64,000 nt of DNA from Natronorubrum thiooxidans (GCF_900156475.1 NZ_FTNR01000004.1:186001-250000), one strand, 5' to 3'. Numbered from the stretch's first letter, positions 52,851 to 61,755 are shown. Notes: generated by a model not told the origin, from the sequence alone. Program-made: numbers and translations.

Positions 52851-54320
52851 TCAGAGCACGATACTCTTCTTGCGCATCATTGCGTGGATGGAGGCGTCGA
52901 GCCCCTCGCGACCGATGCCGGAGTCTTTGTTACCACCGAAGGGAATGTCGCCGAGACCGTGACTCGGTGCGCCGTTGATCCGGACCGCACCGGCATCGAT
53001 GCGCTCGGCCATCTGCATCGCGCGCTTGTAGTCGTTCGTGAAGACGGCCGCGTCGAGTGCGAGGTCGGAGCCGTTGGCGAGCTCAAGCGCCTCGGCCTCG
53101 TCTTCGAAGGTGGTGATGGCGGCGATCGGGCCGAACTGCTCTTCGTCGACGATGCGGGCGTCCTGGGGGACGTTCGCGAGCAGCGTCGGCTCGAAGAACT
53201 GGCTGCCGAGTTCGTCCGGGACACCCTCGGGGGCGCGGCGTTCGCCGCCACGGACGATTTCGGCTCCTTTCTCGACGGCGTCCTCGACGAGTTCCTCGAC
53301 CCAGTCGGCCTGATCTTCGGAGATAAGCGGGCCGAGCGCGGTGTTCTCGTCGAAGAGGTCACCGGCTTGCCAGGCGTCCATCTGCCCGTCGATCAGGTTG
53401 ACGAGGTCGTCGTGGACGTCTTCGTGAGCGAGCACGCGCGAGATGGCCGAGCAGCGCTGGCCGGCGTACTTGAACGACCCCTTCGCGCAGTTGCCCGCGA
53501 CGTCGGTGAGATCAGCGTCGTCGAAGACGATCGCTGGGGCGTTGCCACCCAGCTCCATGTGGAGGTTGACCATGCCGCTCTCGCGGGCGACGTGTTTGCC
53601 AGCGCCCGAGGAGCCAGTCATGGCGATCGCGTTGATGCGGTCGTCACCCGACAGCAGGTCTCCGATCTCGCTCGCCTCGCCCGGGACGAAGTTGAACGCC
53701 CCGTTCGGGATGCCGTCGACGTCGGCGATGACGTCCGCGAGGATCGCAGCCGAGATCGGCGTCTTGCTCGCGGGTTTGAGCAGGACGCTGTTGCCGGCGG
53801 CGAGTGCAGGGGCAACCTGTAAGGCCGTCGTCGCCAGCGGATAGTTATACGGCGTGATACAGAGCACTGCACCGATCGGCTCGTGTTTGACGATCGCCTG
53901 CCAGCCCTCGTGGCCCTCGGTCGAGCCTTCGCGATACTCGCCACTACTGACGACGGTTCGGGCCTCTTCGGCCGCGCGGTCGAACCGCGTCGCGGCCTGT
54001 TCGACCTCGCCGCGGGCCGATGAGATCGGTTTGCCAGCCTCGCGGACGATGACCTCTGCGAGTTCCTCTTCACGTTCACGAAGCCCTTCGGCGATCGTCT
54101 CACACCACCGCGCGCGCTCGACGACCGTCGTCTCCCGCAGTTCGGGTTTGATTTCGTGGGCCGCCTCGAGTGCGGCGTGTGCCGTTGCTGGGTCCGTGGC
54201 GGCGACCTGTGCGAAGCTGCCACCGTCGGCGAGATCTGAGACCGAGATGACGCTCTCGGTTTCGAGCCACTCCCCGTCGACGTAGATCCGCTCTCTCCGC
54301 TGTGCGACTCTCGTTGCCAT
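52851..54320 (-). CDS. NAD(P)-dependent aldehyde dehydrogenase
   Basis: A 489-residue ALDH. Cofactor-binding SVLLKPASKTPISAAILADV and TGSSGAGKHVA are present; the catalytic base is E256 in HMELGGNAPAIV and the nucleophile C290 in KYAGQRCSAISR. The sequence looks closest to the GapN/lactaldehyde dehydrogenase group, but substrate is not proven. ATG 54320 is preferred to the frame's earlier ATG because TATA-like CTAAAAATG (plus strand, about 54342-54350) lies 27 nt ahead. It is divergent from dpsA across an AT-rich region with an inverted repeat. Confidence 0.9.
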   Translation of the reverse strand: MATRVAQRRERIYVDGEWLETESVISVSDLADGGSFAQVAATDPATAHAALEAAHEIKPELRETTVVERARWCETIAEGLREREEELAEVIVREAGKPISSARGEVEQAATRFDRAAEEARTVVSSGEYREGSTEGHEGWQAIVKHEPIGAVLCITPYNYPLATTALQVAPALAAGNSVLLKPASKTPISAAILADVIADVDGIPNGAFNFVPGEASEIGDLLSGDDRINAIAMTGSSGAGKHVARESGMVNLHMELGGNAPAIVFDDADLTDVAGNCAKGSFKYAGQRCSAISRVLAHEDVHDDLVNLIDGQMDAWQAGDLFDENTALGPLISEDQADWVEELVEDAVEKGAEIVRGGERRAPEGVPDELGSQFFEPTLLANVPQDARIVDEEQFGPIAAITTFEDEAEALELANGSDLALDAAVFTNDYKRAMQMAERIDAGAVRINGAPSHGLGDIPFGGNKDSGIGREGLDASIHAMMRKKSIVL

Positions 54321-54412
54321 ACGAACTCCTTGAACCTCCACCCTAAAAATGTTTACTCATACTTGAAAAAATACAATCGCGGTGTAACGTAGTACGCACT
54401 ATTTCGCGCACG

Positions 54413-54469
54413 TTCTATATACGGAAATCTATCAGCAGCATTCAAGAACAATAGTTTCTGTATATAGAA
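54413..54469. promoter_or_regulatory. 15-bp inverted repeat in ALDH/dpsA divergent region
   Basis: TTCTATATACGGAAA (54413-54427) and TTTCTGTATATAGAA (54455-54469) are inverted copies with one mismatch, 27 nt apart. They lie in the AT-rich spacer, about 57 nt before dpsA ATG and 93 nt from ALDH. Confidence 0.6.
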
Positions 54470-54526
54470 AAAATATTCCGTCATGGGTAATCTTTAAGTG
54501 GAATGCGCGTGTACCTGTGTAATACG

Positions 54527-55072
54527 ATGAGCACCCAGAAGACCGTCCGTCAGCAGGCCGACACCGTCGAAGAAAACGAGCTTCGTCTCGAGCAAGACAA
54601 AGCCGAACAGCTCGTCGATGCGCTGAATACGGAGTTGGCAAACGCGTATGTGCTGTATCACCAGCTCAAAAAGCACCACTGGGTCGTCGAGGGTGCGGAG
54701 TTCCTACCGGTCCACGAGTTCCTCGAAGAGGCCTATGAACACGTCGAGGACGGCGCAGACGTCATCGCCGAGCGCGCACAGGCCCTCGGCGGCGTCCCCG
54801 TCTCCGGTCCGACCGCCCAGGAGCGACGGGCGACCGTCGAGTTCGAGGGTGAGGACGTCTACGACGTCCGCACGATGTTGGAAAACGATCTCGAAATGTA
54901 CGGCGATATCATCGAATCGATGCGCAACAGCATCGAACTCGCCGAAAACCTCGGCGACTACGCCACCACCGAGATCCTCCGTGAAATCCTCGTCACGCTC
55001 GAGGAAGACGGCCACCACTTCGAGCACTACCTCGAGGACGACACGCTGGTGCTCGAAGAAGCAACGAAATAA
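54527..55072 (+). CDS. dpsA: DNA-protecting ferritin-like protein DpsA
   Basis: A 181-residue Dps/ferritin-like protein, the length of Halobacterium DpsA. The ferroxidase-site helices include NAYVLYHQLKKHHWVVEGAEFLPVHEFLEEAYEHVEDGADVIAERAQALGG, with the characteristic HHW-VEG and D/E ligands across the subunit interface. It stores iron and reduces hydroxyl radical formation. TATA-like TCTTTAAGT (54491-54499) is about 31 nt before ATG 54527. The AT-rich divergent promoter with an inverted repeat suggests regulation; neighbouring iron-box control supports an iron theme. Confidence 0.94.
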   Translation: MSTQKTVRQQADTVEENELRLEQDKAEQLVDALNTELANAYVLYHQLKKHHWVVEGAEFLPVHEFLEEAYEHVEDGADVIAERAQALGGVPVSGPTAQERRATVEFEGEDVYDVRTMLENDLEMYGDIIESMRNSIELAENLGDYATTEILREILVTLEEDGHHFEHYLEDDTLVLEEATK

Positions 55073-55259
55073 CAGGTCGGACGGCGACGGTAACGGTCGA
55101 GGTTCCATTTTCAGCCGGTCGAACACGAGATGTCACCAGCCCGTCAGCCCGTTCTTTGACGAGCGTCGCGATCAGACGACGGAGCCACACCGGTCGCTGA
55201 ATGCGGTCACAGCATGAAACGTGATCAGCGGACCACCAGCCCTCGATCGATGTGTTTGT

Positions 55260-55427
55260 TCAGGGCTCGAGATCGACAGTAAAATCCGTCGCGATCCAGC
55301 CGTCGGTGTTGTCGCGTTCGGTAAAAACCATTTTGCCGGGGCGGGTCTCGTGGCTAGTCACGATTACTGCCGACTCTTCCGGTTTCTCGTTGGGTTCAGC
55401 GTCTTCCCGTCGGGCAGGCACGTCCAT
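55260..55427 (-). CDS. 55-aa small protein with iron-box promoter (DUF7331-like)
   Basis: A 55-residue frame on the minus strand. It begins MDVPARREDAEPNEKP and ends with VFTERDNTDGWIATDFTVDLEP; the DNTDGWIATD segment recurs in small haloarchaeal proteins that I associate with DUF7331. Codon bias is genuine. A T-rich box (minus strand, about 55453-55462) is roughly 29 nt ahead of ATG 55427. TTAGGC-GA-GCCTAA lies in the promoter between them. It is an easily missed gene, probably regulated by iron. Confidence 0.75.
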   Translation of the reverse strand: MDVPARREDAEPNEKPEESAVIVTSHETRPGKMVFTERDNTDGWIATDFTVDLEP

Positions 55428-55436
55428 TACGTGGAC

Positions 55437-55450
55437 TTAGGCGAGCCTAA
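55437..55450. promoter_or_regulatory. iron-box palindrome (DtxR/SirR/Idr-type)
   Basis: TTAGGC-GA-GCCTAA is a perfect inverted repeat resembling the haloarchaeal DtxR-family (Idr/SirR) iron operator. A half-site GCCTAA follows at 55471-55476, next to the plus-strand TATA-like GTTTATACC. The two sites lie between the small minus-strand gene and the macro-domain gene. Confidence 0.65.
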
Positions 55451-55541
55451 ATCTAAAAAGGTTTTGGTCGGCCTAAGTTTATACCATCCCCACGCGTCCC
55501 CGTGGCACACTTTCAACTCCGTCGCGCTCGTTACCTCGAGT

Positions 55542-56054
55542 ATGGAGTTCGACGTCGTTCAGGGCGATATCGCCGCACAGTCCGCCGACGCGCTCGTCAA
55601 CGCTGCCGGGACGAGTCTCCGGATGGGCTCTGGCGTCGCCGGCGCGCTCCGACGTGGCGCGGGCGCGGAGCTCAACGAGGAAGCCATGTCGAAGGGGCCG
55701 GTCGACCTCGGCGCGGTCGCGGTCACCGACGCCTACGATCTCGACGCCGACTACGTCATCCACGCCGCCGCGATGCCCCACTACGGTGATGGGCAGGCAA
55801 CTGCCGAGAGTATCCGTGAGGCGACGCGGAACTCGCTCGAGACGGCCGACGATCTCGGCTGCCGATCGCTCGTGATCCCGGCGCTTGGCTGCGGTGTCGC
55901 CGGTTTCGACCTCGCCAGCGGTGCCGAGATCATCGGCGAGGAAATCAGCGCGTACGAACCGGCGTCGCTCGAGGACGTCCGGTTTATTACTTATACTGAC
56001 GAGGAGTACGAGACGATTCGTTCGGCGATCGATGGGAATCACAGTCGAGACTAA
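55542..56054 (+). CDS. macro-domain protein (ADP-ribose-binding/hydrolase-like)
   Basis: A 170-residue single macro domain. FDVVQGDIAAQSADALVNAAGTSLRMGSGVAGAL is the ADP-ribose-binding opening, with IPALGCGVAGFDLASGAEII as the second binding loop. Macro domains remove ADP-ribose from proteins or hydrolyse ADP-ribose-1''-phosphate. The frame runs further upstream, but MEFDVVQG at 55542 is the domain start. Its promoter may include the iron-box half-site. Confidence 0.9.
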   Translation: MEFDVVQGDIAAQSADALVNAAGTSLRMGSGVAGALRRGAGAELNEEAMSKGPVDLGAVAVTDAYDLDADYVIHAAAMPHYGDGQATAESIREATRNSLETADDLGCRSLVIPALGCGVAGFDLASGAEIIGEEISAYEPASLEDVRFITYTDEEYETIRSAIDGNHSRD

Positions 56055-56209
56055 ACGAAGCGCGTGATTCGATTCGAGACCGACCGTCGACAACCGCTCT
56101 GCCCCCGTCGCTTACGGCGTGGCGGGAACTGGGTACTCGTTTCTATACATTGAGAATTGCTACCAGCTTTACTATGGTCTGTCTCCCATCAGTAAGTGGG
56201 TGAACGATA

Positions 56210-56632
56210 ATGTACGATACGATCCTTATCCCGACCGATGGAAGCGAACAGGCCGCTCGTGGCGTCGAGCAGGGTCTAAACCTCGCCACACAGTACGACG
56301 CAACGGTCGTGTGTCTCTACGTTGTCGACGAACGTCGCCACGGGCGACCGCCGGCGCTCGGGAGCGTCGAGGCCGAACACGAAAAAGTCGAGGATGAGGC
56401 CACCGAGATGCTCGCAGAGATCGAAGCACGTGCCCAGGACCTCGGACTCGAGGTCGACTGCGAGTGCTGTCGAGGGCTTCCGTGGGAAGAGATCATCACC
56501 CACGCTCAGCAGCACGATGCCGACCTGATCGTGATGGGGCGTCGAGGAGCGACCAACGATCGGGGAACACCGCTGGGAAGCGTCACCGAGCGAGTGATAC
56601 GGCTCACCGAGATTCCCGTCCAGGCAGTCTGA
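56210..56632 (+). CDS. universal stress protein (UspA family)
   Basis: A 140-residue UspA-fold protein. The opening MYDTILIPTDGSEQAARGVEQGLNLA and the ATP-binding G-RRGATNDRGTPLGSVTERV-type motif (GxxG then GS) are present. Such proteins bind ATP and help survive stress; direct client functions are unclear. A Shine-Dalgarno-like GGGTGAA (56198-56204) lies five bases before the ATG, so it is leadered, unlike most genes nearby. The tRNA-Trp gene follows on the other strand. Confidence 0.92.
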   Translation: MYDTILIPTDGSEQAARGVEQGLNLATQYDATVVCLYVVDERRHGRPPALGSVEAEHEKVEDEATEMLAEIEARAQDLGLEVDCECCRGLPWEEIITHAQQHDADLIVMGRRGATNDRGTPLGSVTERVIRLTEIPVQAV

Positions 56633-56722
56633 CGGTATCGCGATCAGGGGTTCAACTCAAACGCTGATATCTTCGCCTGAACGACAGCGAACTCGCTCAC
56701 GAAGTTGTTCGCGGTGAGGAAA

Positions 56723-56897
56723 TGGGGTCGGAGGGATTTGAACCCCCGATCGACTGATATCTCCGGTGCGCCTCGGAACTCCAGAGGGTCATCACACGGA
56801 CACTGATCAGGTGTCCGATCAGTATATCAGTCTGGAGTGTCGTCCCGGGCGCGTTGCCTCTGGAGTCAGTCGCCATCCCTGGCTTGGCCACGACCCC
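56723..56897 (-). tRNA. tRNA-Trp (anticodon CCA) with 101-nt intron
   Basis: The 175-nt minus-strand gene has exon 1 at 56897-56860 and exon 2 at 56758-56723. Spliced, it gives 74 nt with acceptor GGGGTCG/CGACCCC, D arm GCCA/TGGC, anticodon stem ACTGA/TCAGT around CTCCAGA (CCA), and T arm GGGGG/CCCTC around TTCAAAT. The intron junctions fit the archaeal bulge-helix-bulge (CTCC-AGA and GGAG-ATA). This is the typical haloarchaeal tRNA-Trp. Confidence 0.95.
56759..56859 (-). ncRNA. tRNA-Trp intron with C/D-box guide RNA
   Basis: The 101-nt intron contains GTGATGA as a C-type box, CTGA and CCGA D-type boxes, and two guides. CCTCTGGAGT pairs with exon 1/intron bases and places the fifth nucleotide from the D box on C34. 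ACTGATAT pairs with the exon 2 junction and places it on U39. These are the known self-methylated positions in Haloferax tRNA-Trp. Confidence 0.85.
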
Positions 56898-56949
56898 TCG
56901 TCATCCAGTTGGGGGATGTTACCTAAAGTGGTTTCGATTCGGAACCGCG

Positions 56950-57852
56950 TTACAGCCACGGGGCGCGGCCCTCGGTATCCGTCGAATCGTCGCCCGGATA
57001 CGTCCCCTCGTCGGGTTCGTCAACTGGCTCGAGGTCCACATCGTCGAGTTCCGGCTCCCCGTCGCCGCCGTCTGCTACCGGTCCACTGTCGTCTTCGGGG
57101 GTGTCGTCCGACGGACTCGAGTCGCGCTCGAGTGGCAGATCGATCGCGAAGACGGCGGCGACGACCAGCGCTGCGAGGGGGGCCTGCCCGAAGGCCATCC
57201 CGAGCATCGAGAGCGGGAGCAAGCCGAGCGCGACGGCGCTGCCGAAGCGGAAGCGGTCAATGTCCATGTATTCGCGCAGGTACGGCCCACCGAGGGCTAT
57301 CGAAAGCGCGAAGCCGACGCCGACGCCCGCGGCGAGGACGGCGTTGGCAACGAGTGCGGGGTCGTCCATCACGACGATGGATGCGCCGTTAGGGTCGAAA
57401 CTCGCGACGAGTCCAAGCCCGATGATGACGACGGGGTTTGGCAGATACTCGCCGATCGTCGCGCTGGCGGTTTTGGCCGCGATGGCGAGGATGACTAGTG
57501 CCGCGAATCGCGTGATGATGACGTTATCGAGGACGCTGCCGATCGCCGGCGCGAGAGCGGCCTGGACGGCCGCAAGCAGTATCAACGGGATGCCGACCAC
57601 CAGGACGATCGCCGTCTGTTCACGCGGCGTACCGGTCATATCCGCGAGGATCACCGCAACGGTGGCGCTACCACCGAAGATCAACAGCCCGACCTGGATC
57701 GCGCCAAGTGGATCGTCCAACGCGCCCGCGAGGATCAACGCCGGAAAGACGCCGTCGATCAGCGGCAGCATCATCACCAGCGCCAACAACCGCGCGTCAC
57801 CACCGACTACCCGCTCGAGACGGAGGGCAACCGGGTGTCGTGACGTACTCAT
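56950..57852 (-). CDS. haloarchaeal membrane protein (DUF5794-like)
   Basis: A 300-residue membrane protein with about eight hydrophobic segments (LLALVMMLPLIDGVFPALILAG, IQVGLLIFGGSATVAVILADM, IITRFAALVILAIAAKTASATIGEYLPNPVVIIGLGLVASF and so on). It ends with a 60-residue acidic tail (SDDTPEDDSGPVADGGDG...). I associate it with DUF5794 from memory. No transport motif is obvious. The gene is transcribed towards tRNA-Trp, 52 bases away, on the same strand. Confidence 0.8.
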   Translation of the reverse strand: MSTSRHPVALRLERVVGGDARLLALVMMLPLIDGVFPALILAGALDDPLGAIQVGLLIFGGSATVAVILADMTGTPREQTAIVLVVGIPLILLAAVQAALAPAIGSVLDNVIITRFAALVILAIAAKTASATIGEYLPNPVVIIGLGLVASFDPNGASIVVMDDPALVANAVLAAGVGVGFALSIALGGPYLREYMDIDRFRFGSAVALGLLPLSMLGMAFGQAPLAALVVAAVFAIDLPLERDSSPSDDTPEDDSGPVADGGDGEPELDDVDLEPVDEPDEGTYPGDDSTDTEGRAPWL

Positions 57853-58402
57853 CGGTCAGGGCCGATGGCCATGACCCGAGGCCGGTGGGTAATAGGGTGG
57901 ACGATCCCGAAGGGAGTGGTGGGTGAGCCACCAGTTCGTCCGATTGCGACCTCGTGCTGTGAGTTTTGTATGCTGATTCCCGAATGTAAATTTGGAGGCG
58001 GAGTGACGGCTCATCCGACCACCGGTTCGGGATTCACTGGAACTCACAGCGTACATACCCAGATAATACACCGGAGTGTCAATAAACGTTGTGTGGGAAA
58101 CCGTTGCACAACTCGTCGTGTTTTCGGCACTGACGCCCATATCTGCGAGTAAATGTACGGGCTTGCGATCGAATACCAGCGTTTTGATCGGCTCCTGGTA
58201 GACAATCGTCTTCTTTTGAAACTGTTGATGAGCACTCACGAACCGGGAGAGTGCCACCGAACTCGAGCGGTCGAGACCCAGCTACTGCTGTCGAACGTGT
58301 GAGGACGCTGAACACGCCGAATCGGCCGTTGACGGCCGCGTCAACCGTTGACACCCAAATATATCTCGCAACGCTTTTTGCCCACGGGTTCGGACGGTTT
58401 AC
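57853..58402. other. 550-base gap, AT-rich, no confident gene
   Basis: Bases about 57960-58240 are clearly less GC-rich than the surroundings. A minus-strand frame of about 130 codons covers it, but its residues are not acidic and I recognise no motif, so I treat it as non-coding or a decayed gene. The right end holds the guaB promoter and GTTGAC palindromes. Confidence 0.45.
58328..58365 (+). promoter_or_regulatory. guaB promoter with GTTGAC palindrome
   Basis: GTTGAC (58328-58333) and GTCAAC (58340-58345) form an inverted repeat, followed by another GTTGAC at 58347-58352. AAATATATC (58358-58366) is the TATA box just after it. This resembles an operator overlapping the upstream promoter element. 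Confidence 0.55.
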
Positions 58403-59905
58403 ATGGCGAACGACGTTCCCGAAGAGGGACAATATTCTTCGAAACTGGCAGTACCGGAAGCGCTAACGTTCGACGACGTGCTCCTTCGCCCGAAGGAGAG
58501 TCGCGTCGAACCGGACGATGCTGATCTCACCTCGCAGGTCTCGAAAAACGTCGAGGTCTCCGTCCCGATCCTTTCGGCGGCGATGGACACCGTCACCGAA
58601 AGCGGGATGGCGATCGCGATGGCCCGCCACGGCGGCCTCGGCGTGCTCCACCGCAACATGAACGTCGACGAGATGGTCGAGGAGATCGAACGCGTCAAAA
58701 GCGCCGACGAGCTCATTATTCCCCTCGACTCGGTCGTCACCGTCGCCCCCGAGATGAGTGTCCGCGAGGCAGACGAACGGATGGCCCGCAACGGCGTGGG
58801 TGGCGCACCGGTCGTCAACACCCGTGGTGAAGTGCTCGGGATCATCTCGAGTACCGACATCCGGCCCCACCTCGAGGTCAACGAAGACGACCCGGTCACT
58901 GCGGCGATGACCGACGAAGTCATTACGGCACCCGAGGAGATCGACCCTCGCGATGCGTTCGAACTGATGTACGAGCACAAGATCGAGCGCGTCCCGGTCG
59001 TCGACGACGAGAACCTCCTCGTCGGCCTCGTGACGATGCAGGGCATCCTCCAGCGCCGGGAGTACAAAGAAGCCGTCCGCGACGAGGACGGCCGGCTCCG
59101 CTGTGGGGTCGCTGTCAGCCCCTTCGAGCAAGACCGCGCGGAGGCCGCCGACGAGGCCGGCGCTGATGTGCTGTTTATCGACACCGCCCACGCGCACAAC
59201 CTGAACGTCATCGACGGCGCTCGAGAAATCAAAGAATCCGTCGACGCCGACGTCGTGGTCGGCAACGTCGGGACCCGCGAGGCGGCTGCCGATCTAGTCG
59301 ACTTCGCGGATGGGATCAAGGTCGGTATCGGTCCGGGTTCGATCTGTACGACGCGTGTCGTCTCCGGTGCCGGCATGCCCCAGATCACCGCCGTCACACA
59401 GGTCGCGGACGTGGCGAGCGAACACGACGTGCCCGTGATCGCCGACGGCGGCATCCGCTACTCCGGCGATGCGATCAAAGCGGTTGCCGCCGGCGCGGAC
59501 GCGGTCATGCTCGGTTCCTACTTCGCTGGCACCGACGAGGCCCCCGGCCGCGTCGTCACGATGAACGGCAAGAAGTACAAGCAGTACCGCGGCATGGGAA
59601 GCGTCGGCGCGATGAAATCCGGCGACAGCGACCGATATCTCAAGGACGAACCCAACGAGGACGACGAGTACGTCCCGGAGGGTGTCGAGGCCGCAACGCC
59701 GTACAAGGGGACACTCAAATCCGAACTCCACCAGCTCGCTGGCGGGATGCAGTCGGGCATGGGCTACGTCGGTGCCGAGACGATCCCGGCGTTCAAAGAG
59801 CGATCTGAGTTCGTCCGCATCTCCTCGGCCGGCCAGGCTGAGAGCCACGCCCACGACGTCGTTATCACCGACGAAGCGCCGAACTACTCGCCCGACAACA
59901 GCTAA
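58403..59905 (+). CDS. guaB: inosine-5'-monophosphate dehydrogenase
   Basis: A 500-residue IMPDH that converts IMP to XMP with NAD+, the committed step to GMP. The catalytic loop GSICTTR (Cys near 315) and the IMP site [23 protein letters not shown] are intact. A pair of CBS domains sits between about 95 and 215. The loop [10 protein letters not shown] is also present. ATG 58403 follows TATA-like AAATATATC by about 40 nt, so a short leader is expected (or a start from the TTTTTG region at 58375). A hairpin repeat element follows the stop. Confidence 0.95.
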   Translation: MANDVPEEGQYSSKLAVPEALTFDDVLLRPKESRVEPDDADLTSQVSKNVEVSVPILSAAMDTVTESGMAIAMARHGGLGVLHRNMNVDEMVEEIERVKSADELIIPLDSVVTVAPEMSVREADERMARNGVGGAPVVNTRGEVLGIISSTDIRPHLEVNEDDPVTAAMTDEVITAPEEIDPRDAFELMYEHKIERVPVVDDENLLVGLVTMQGILQRREYKEAVRDEDGRLRCGVAVSPFEQDRAEAADEAGADVLFIDTAHAHNLNVIDGAREIKESVDADVVVGNVGTREAAADLVDFADGIKVGIGPGSICTTRVVSGAGMPQITAVTQVADVASEHDVPVIADGGIRYSGDAIKAVAAGADAVMLGSYFAGTDEAPGRVVTMNGKKYKQYRGMGSVGAMKSGDSDRYLKDEPNEDDEYVPEGVEAATPYKGTLKSELHQLAGGMQSGMGYVGAETIPAFKERSEFVRISSAGQAESHAHDVVITDEAPNYSPDNS

Positions 59906-59912
59906 ACGATTC

Positions 59913-59994
59913 ATACGGACTGCTGTCGTCACTGACCGCCGATCACCGACCCCGTCTCTGGTGATCGGCGGTAACTCGTTACAGCAGACCGTAT
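59913..59994. repeat. 82-nt palindromic dispersed element, copy 2 (inverted)
   Basis: ATACGG-A-CTGCTGT (59913-59926) pairs with ACAGCAG-A-CCGTAT (59981-59994), and ACCGCCGATCACC (59935-59947) pairs with GGTGATCGGCGGT (59960-59972). Reverse-complemented, it matches copy 1 at 73 of 82 bases, including the 12-nt loop at 10 of 12. Here it sits between the converging guaB and acyl-CoA synthetase genes and could act as a terminator. Confidence 0.8.
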
Positions 59995-61667
59995 CACTCC
60001 GTCGTGAGTTCCGTTCGCCGAATCTTCCCCGTGGTCGTCGTTGGCAACTCCTCGCGAAACTCGATCTTGCGCGGGTACTCGTAGGCCGCCAGCCGCTCGC
60101 GAACGAACTCGCGAAGCTCGGCTCGTAACTCGTCGGTTGCCGACGCCTCCGGTGCGAGTTCGACGGCTGCTTTGATTATTTCACCACGTCGCTCGTCAGG
60201 CACACCCACGACACCGACCTGCGCGACGGCGTCGTGGGTGAGCATCGTTTCCTCGACCTCTCGCGGCGCGACGCGATACCCGCTCGTGATGATAAGGTCG
60301 TCGTCTCTCGAGATGTACCAGAGATACCCCTCGTCGTCTCGCTCGGCGAGGTCGCCAGTCAGATGCCAGCGGTCGCCATCCGGCCCGTCTGAGAGCGTTA
60401 CTGCATCCGTCTTCACCGGGTCGTTCCAGTACGACTCGAAGATCACGGGATCGTCACCGCGGCGAACCGCAATTTCACCGACTTCGCCCGCCTCGACCCG
60501 CTCGCCCGTCTCGGGATCGAGCACCGCAACGTCGTGGCCGGGCACTGGTTTCCCCATACTGCCCGGTTTCGCCGGGAACCACTGCCGGCAGTTCGTGACG
60601 AGCAGGTTCGCCTCCGTCTGCCCGTAGAGTTCGTTGACGATCACGCCCGCGAGTGCCTCGTCGGCCCACTCGAGGATCTCGTTCGTCAGCGGTTCACCAC
60701 CGGAGCAGATCGCCTCGAGCGAGAGATCGTAGCGCTCGGTCGGGTCGTCGACGTCCATCAGCATCCGGATCGCGGTCGGCGGAAGAAAGGCGTTCGTCAC
60801 GTCTTCTGCGGCCATGAGTTCGAACGCGCGCCCGGGATCGAACGGTCCCATGGGATAGCCGACGACCGGCTGCCCGTAGTGCCAAGCGGGAAAGACGAGA
60901 TCGCCGAGTGCGCCGATCCAGGCCCAGTCGGCAGGCGTCCAGTAGACGCCGTCGCGGACGTCGCGTTCGAAGTAGAGCTGAAACGCCGGACAGTGGCCGA
61001 GCCAGACGCCGTGGGTGTGAAGGACGCCTTTGGGCTCGCCGGTGCTGCCGCTCGTATACATGATGATCGCAGGCGTGTCGACGTCGGTGTCTGCCTGCTC
61101 GAACGTCGTCTGCTCCCAGTCGACCGCGTCATCGAACGGCTCCATTGCGGTCCTGCCGACTCGCTCGCTATCGAGGGATTCAGCGCTCGCGCCGTCGACC
61201 ACGAGGACGGCCTCGAGTGCCGGACAGTCGGGTGCGACCTCGCGAATCGTCTCGCGCTGGCTGGCGTCAACGACGGCGACGCGAGCGTCGCTGTCGGTCA
61301 GCCGGTATCGGAGCGCGTCGTCGCCGAACAGCACCGACAGCGGCAGCGAAATCGCCCCCAGCTTCCAGCAGGCGAGATGGGTGAGCACGTTCGCCGGCTT
61401 TTGTGGGACGACGACAGCGACACGGTCGCCGTGTTCGATACCACGCGCCTCGAGCGCGGTCGCGACGGCGTTCGACCGTGCGTCGAGGTCGCCGAACGTG
61501 TACGTCGTCCGCGAGCCGTCGGCGCTCACCTGCACCAGTGCGGGCTGGTCGCCGTCGTGTTTGCCGACTAGATCCACAGCCGCGTTGAAGCCGTCGGGAA
61601 CGTCCCACGAAAACGACTCGCGAGCCGCCGCGTCCGTCTCGCCGTCGACCGTAACGTAGTACGACAT
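59994..61667 (-). CDS. AMP-forming acyl-CoA synthetase
   Basis: A 557-residue ANL-superfamily enzyme. The P-loop A3 motif IMYTSGSTGEPKGVLH, A5 (NELYGQTEAN), A7 (WHLTGDLAERD) and A10 (TTTTGKIRRTEL) are present with the catalytic lysine. The region GVYWTPADWAWIGALGDLVFPAWHYG is typical of medium-chain or propionyl/acetyl-like synthetases. It activates a carboxylic acid to its CoA ester through an acyl-AMP. Substrate is not proven. Its stop codon coincides with the end of the 82-nt repeat element. Confidence 0.9.
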   Translation of the reverse strand: MSYYVTVDGETDAAARESFSWDVPDGFNAAVDLVGKHDGDQPALVQVSADGSRTTYTFGDLDARSNAVATALEARGIEHGDRVAVVVPQKPANVLTHLACWKLGAISLPLSVLFGDDALRYRLTDSDARVAVVDASQRETIREVAPDCPALEAVLVVDGASAESLDSERVGRTAMEPFDDAVDWEQTTFEQADTDVDTPAIIMYTSGSTGEPKGVLHTHGVWLGHCPAFQLYFERDVRDGVYWTPADWAWIGALGDLVFPAWHYGQPVVGYPMGPFDPGRAFELMAAEDVTNAFLPPTAIRMLMDVDDPTERYDLSLEAICSGGEPLTNEILEWADEALAGVIVNELYGQTEANLLVTNCRQWFPAKPGSMGKPVPGHDVAVLDPETGERVEAGEVGEIAVRRGDDPVIFESYWNDPVKTDAVTLSDGPDGDRWHLTGDLAERDDEGYLWYISRDDDLIITSGYRVAPREVEETMLTHDAVAQVGVVGVPDERRGEIIKAAVELAPEASATDELRAELREFVRERLAAYEYPRKIEFREELPTTTTGKIRRTELTTE

Positions 61668-61755
61668 GCCATGGTGTTTGTCGACATATCACAAGAAAGA
61701 ACCGGCGTCACCGGCCAAGCAGGTCAGCAATAACTCGGGCCGAACGCGCCTTGAG

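Noticed and set aside
57856-58432. Two minus-strand frames of 117 and 133 codons before guaB
   Set aside because: They lack acidic bias, overlap each other, and cover the guaB promoter on the opposite strand.
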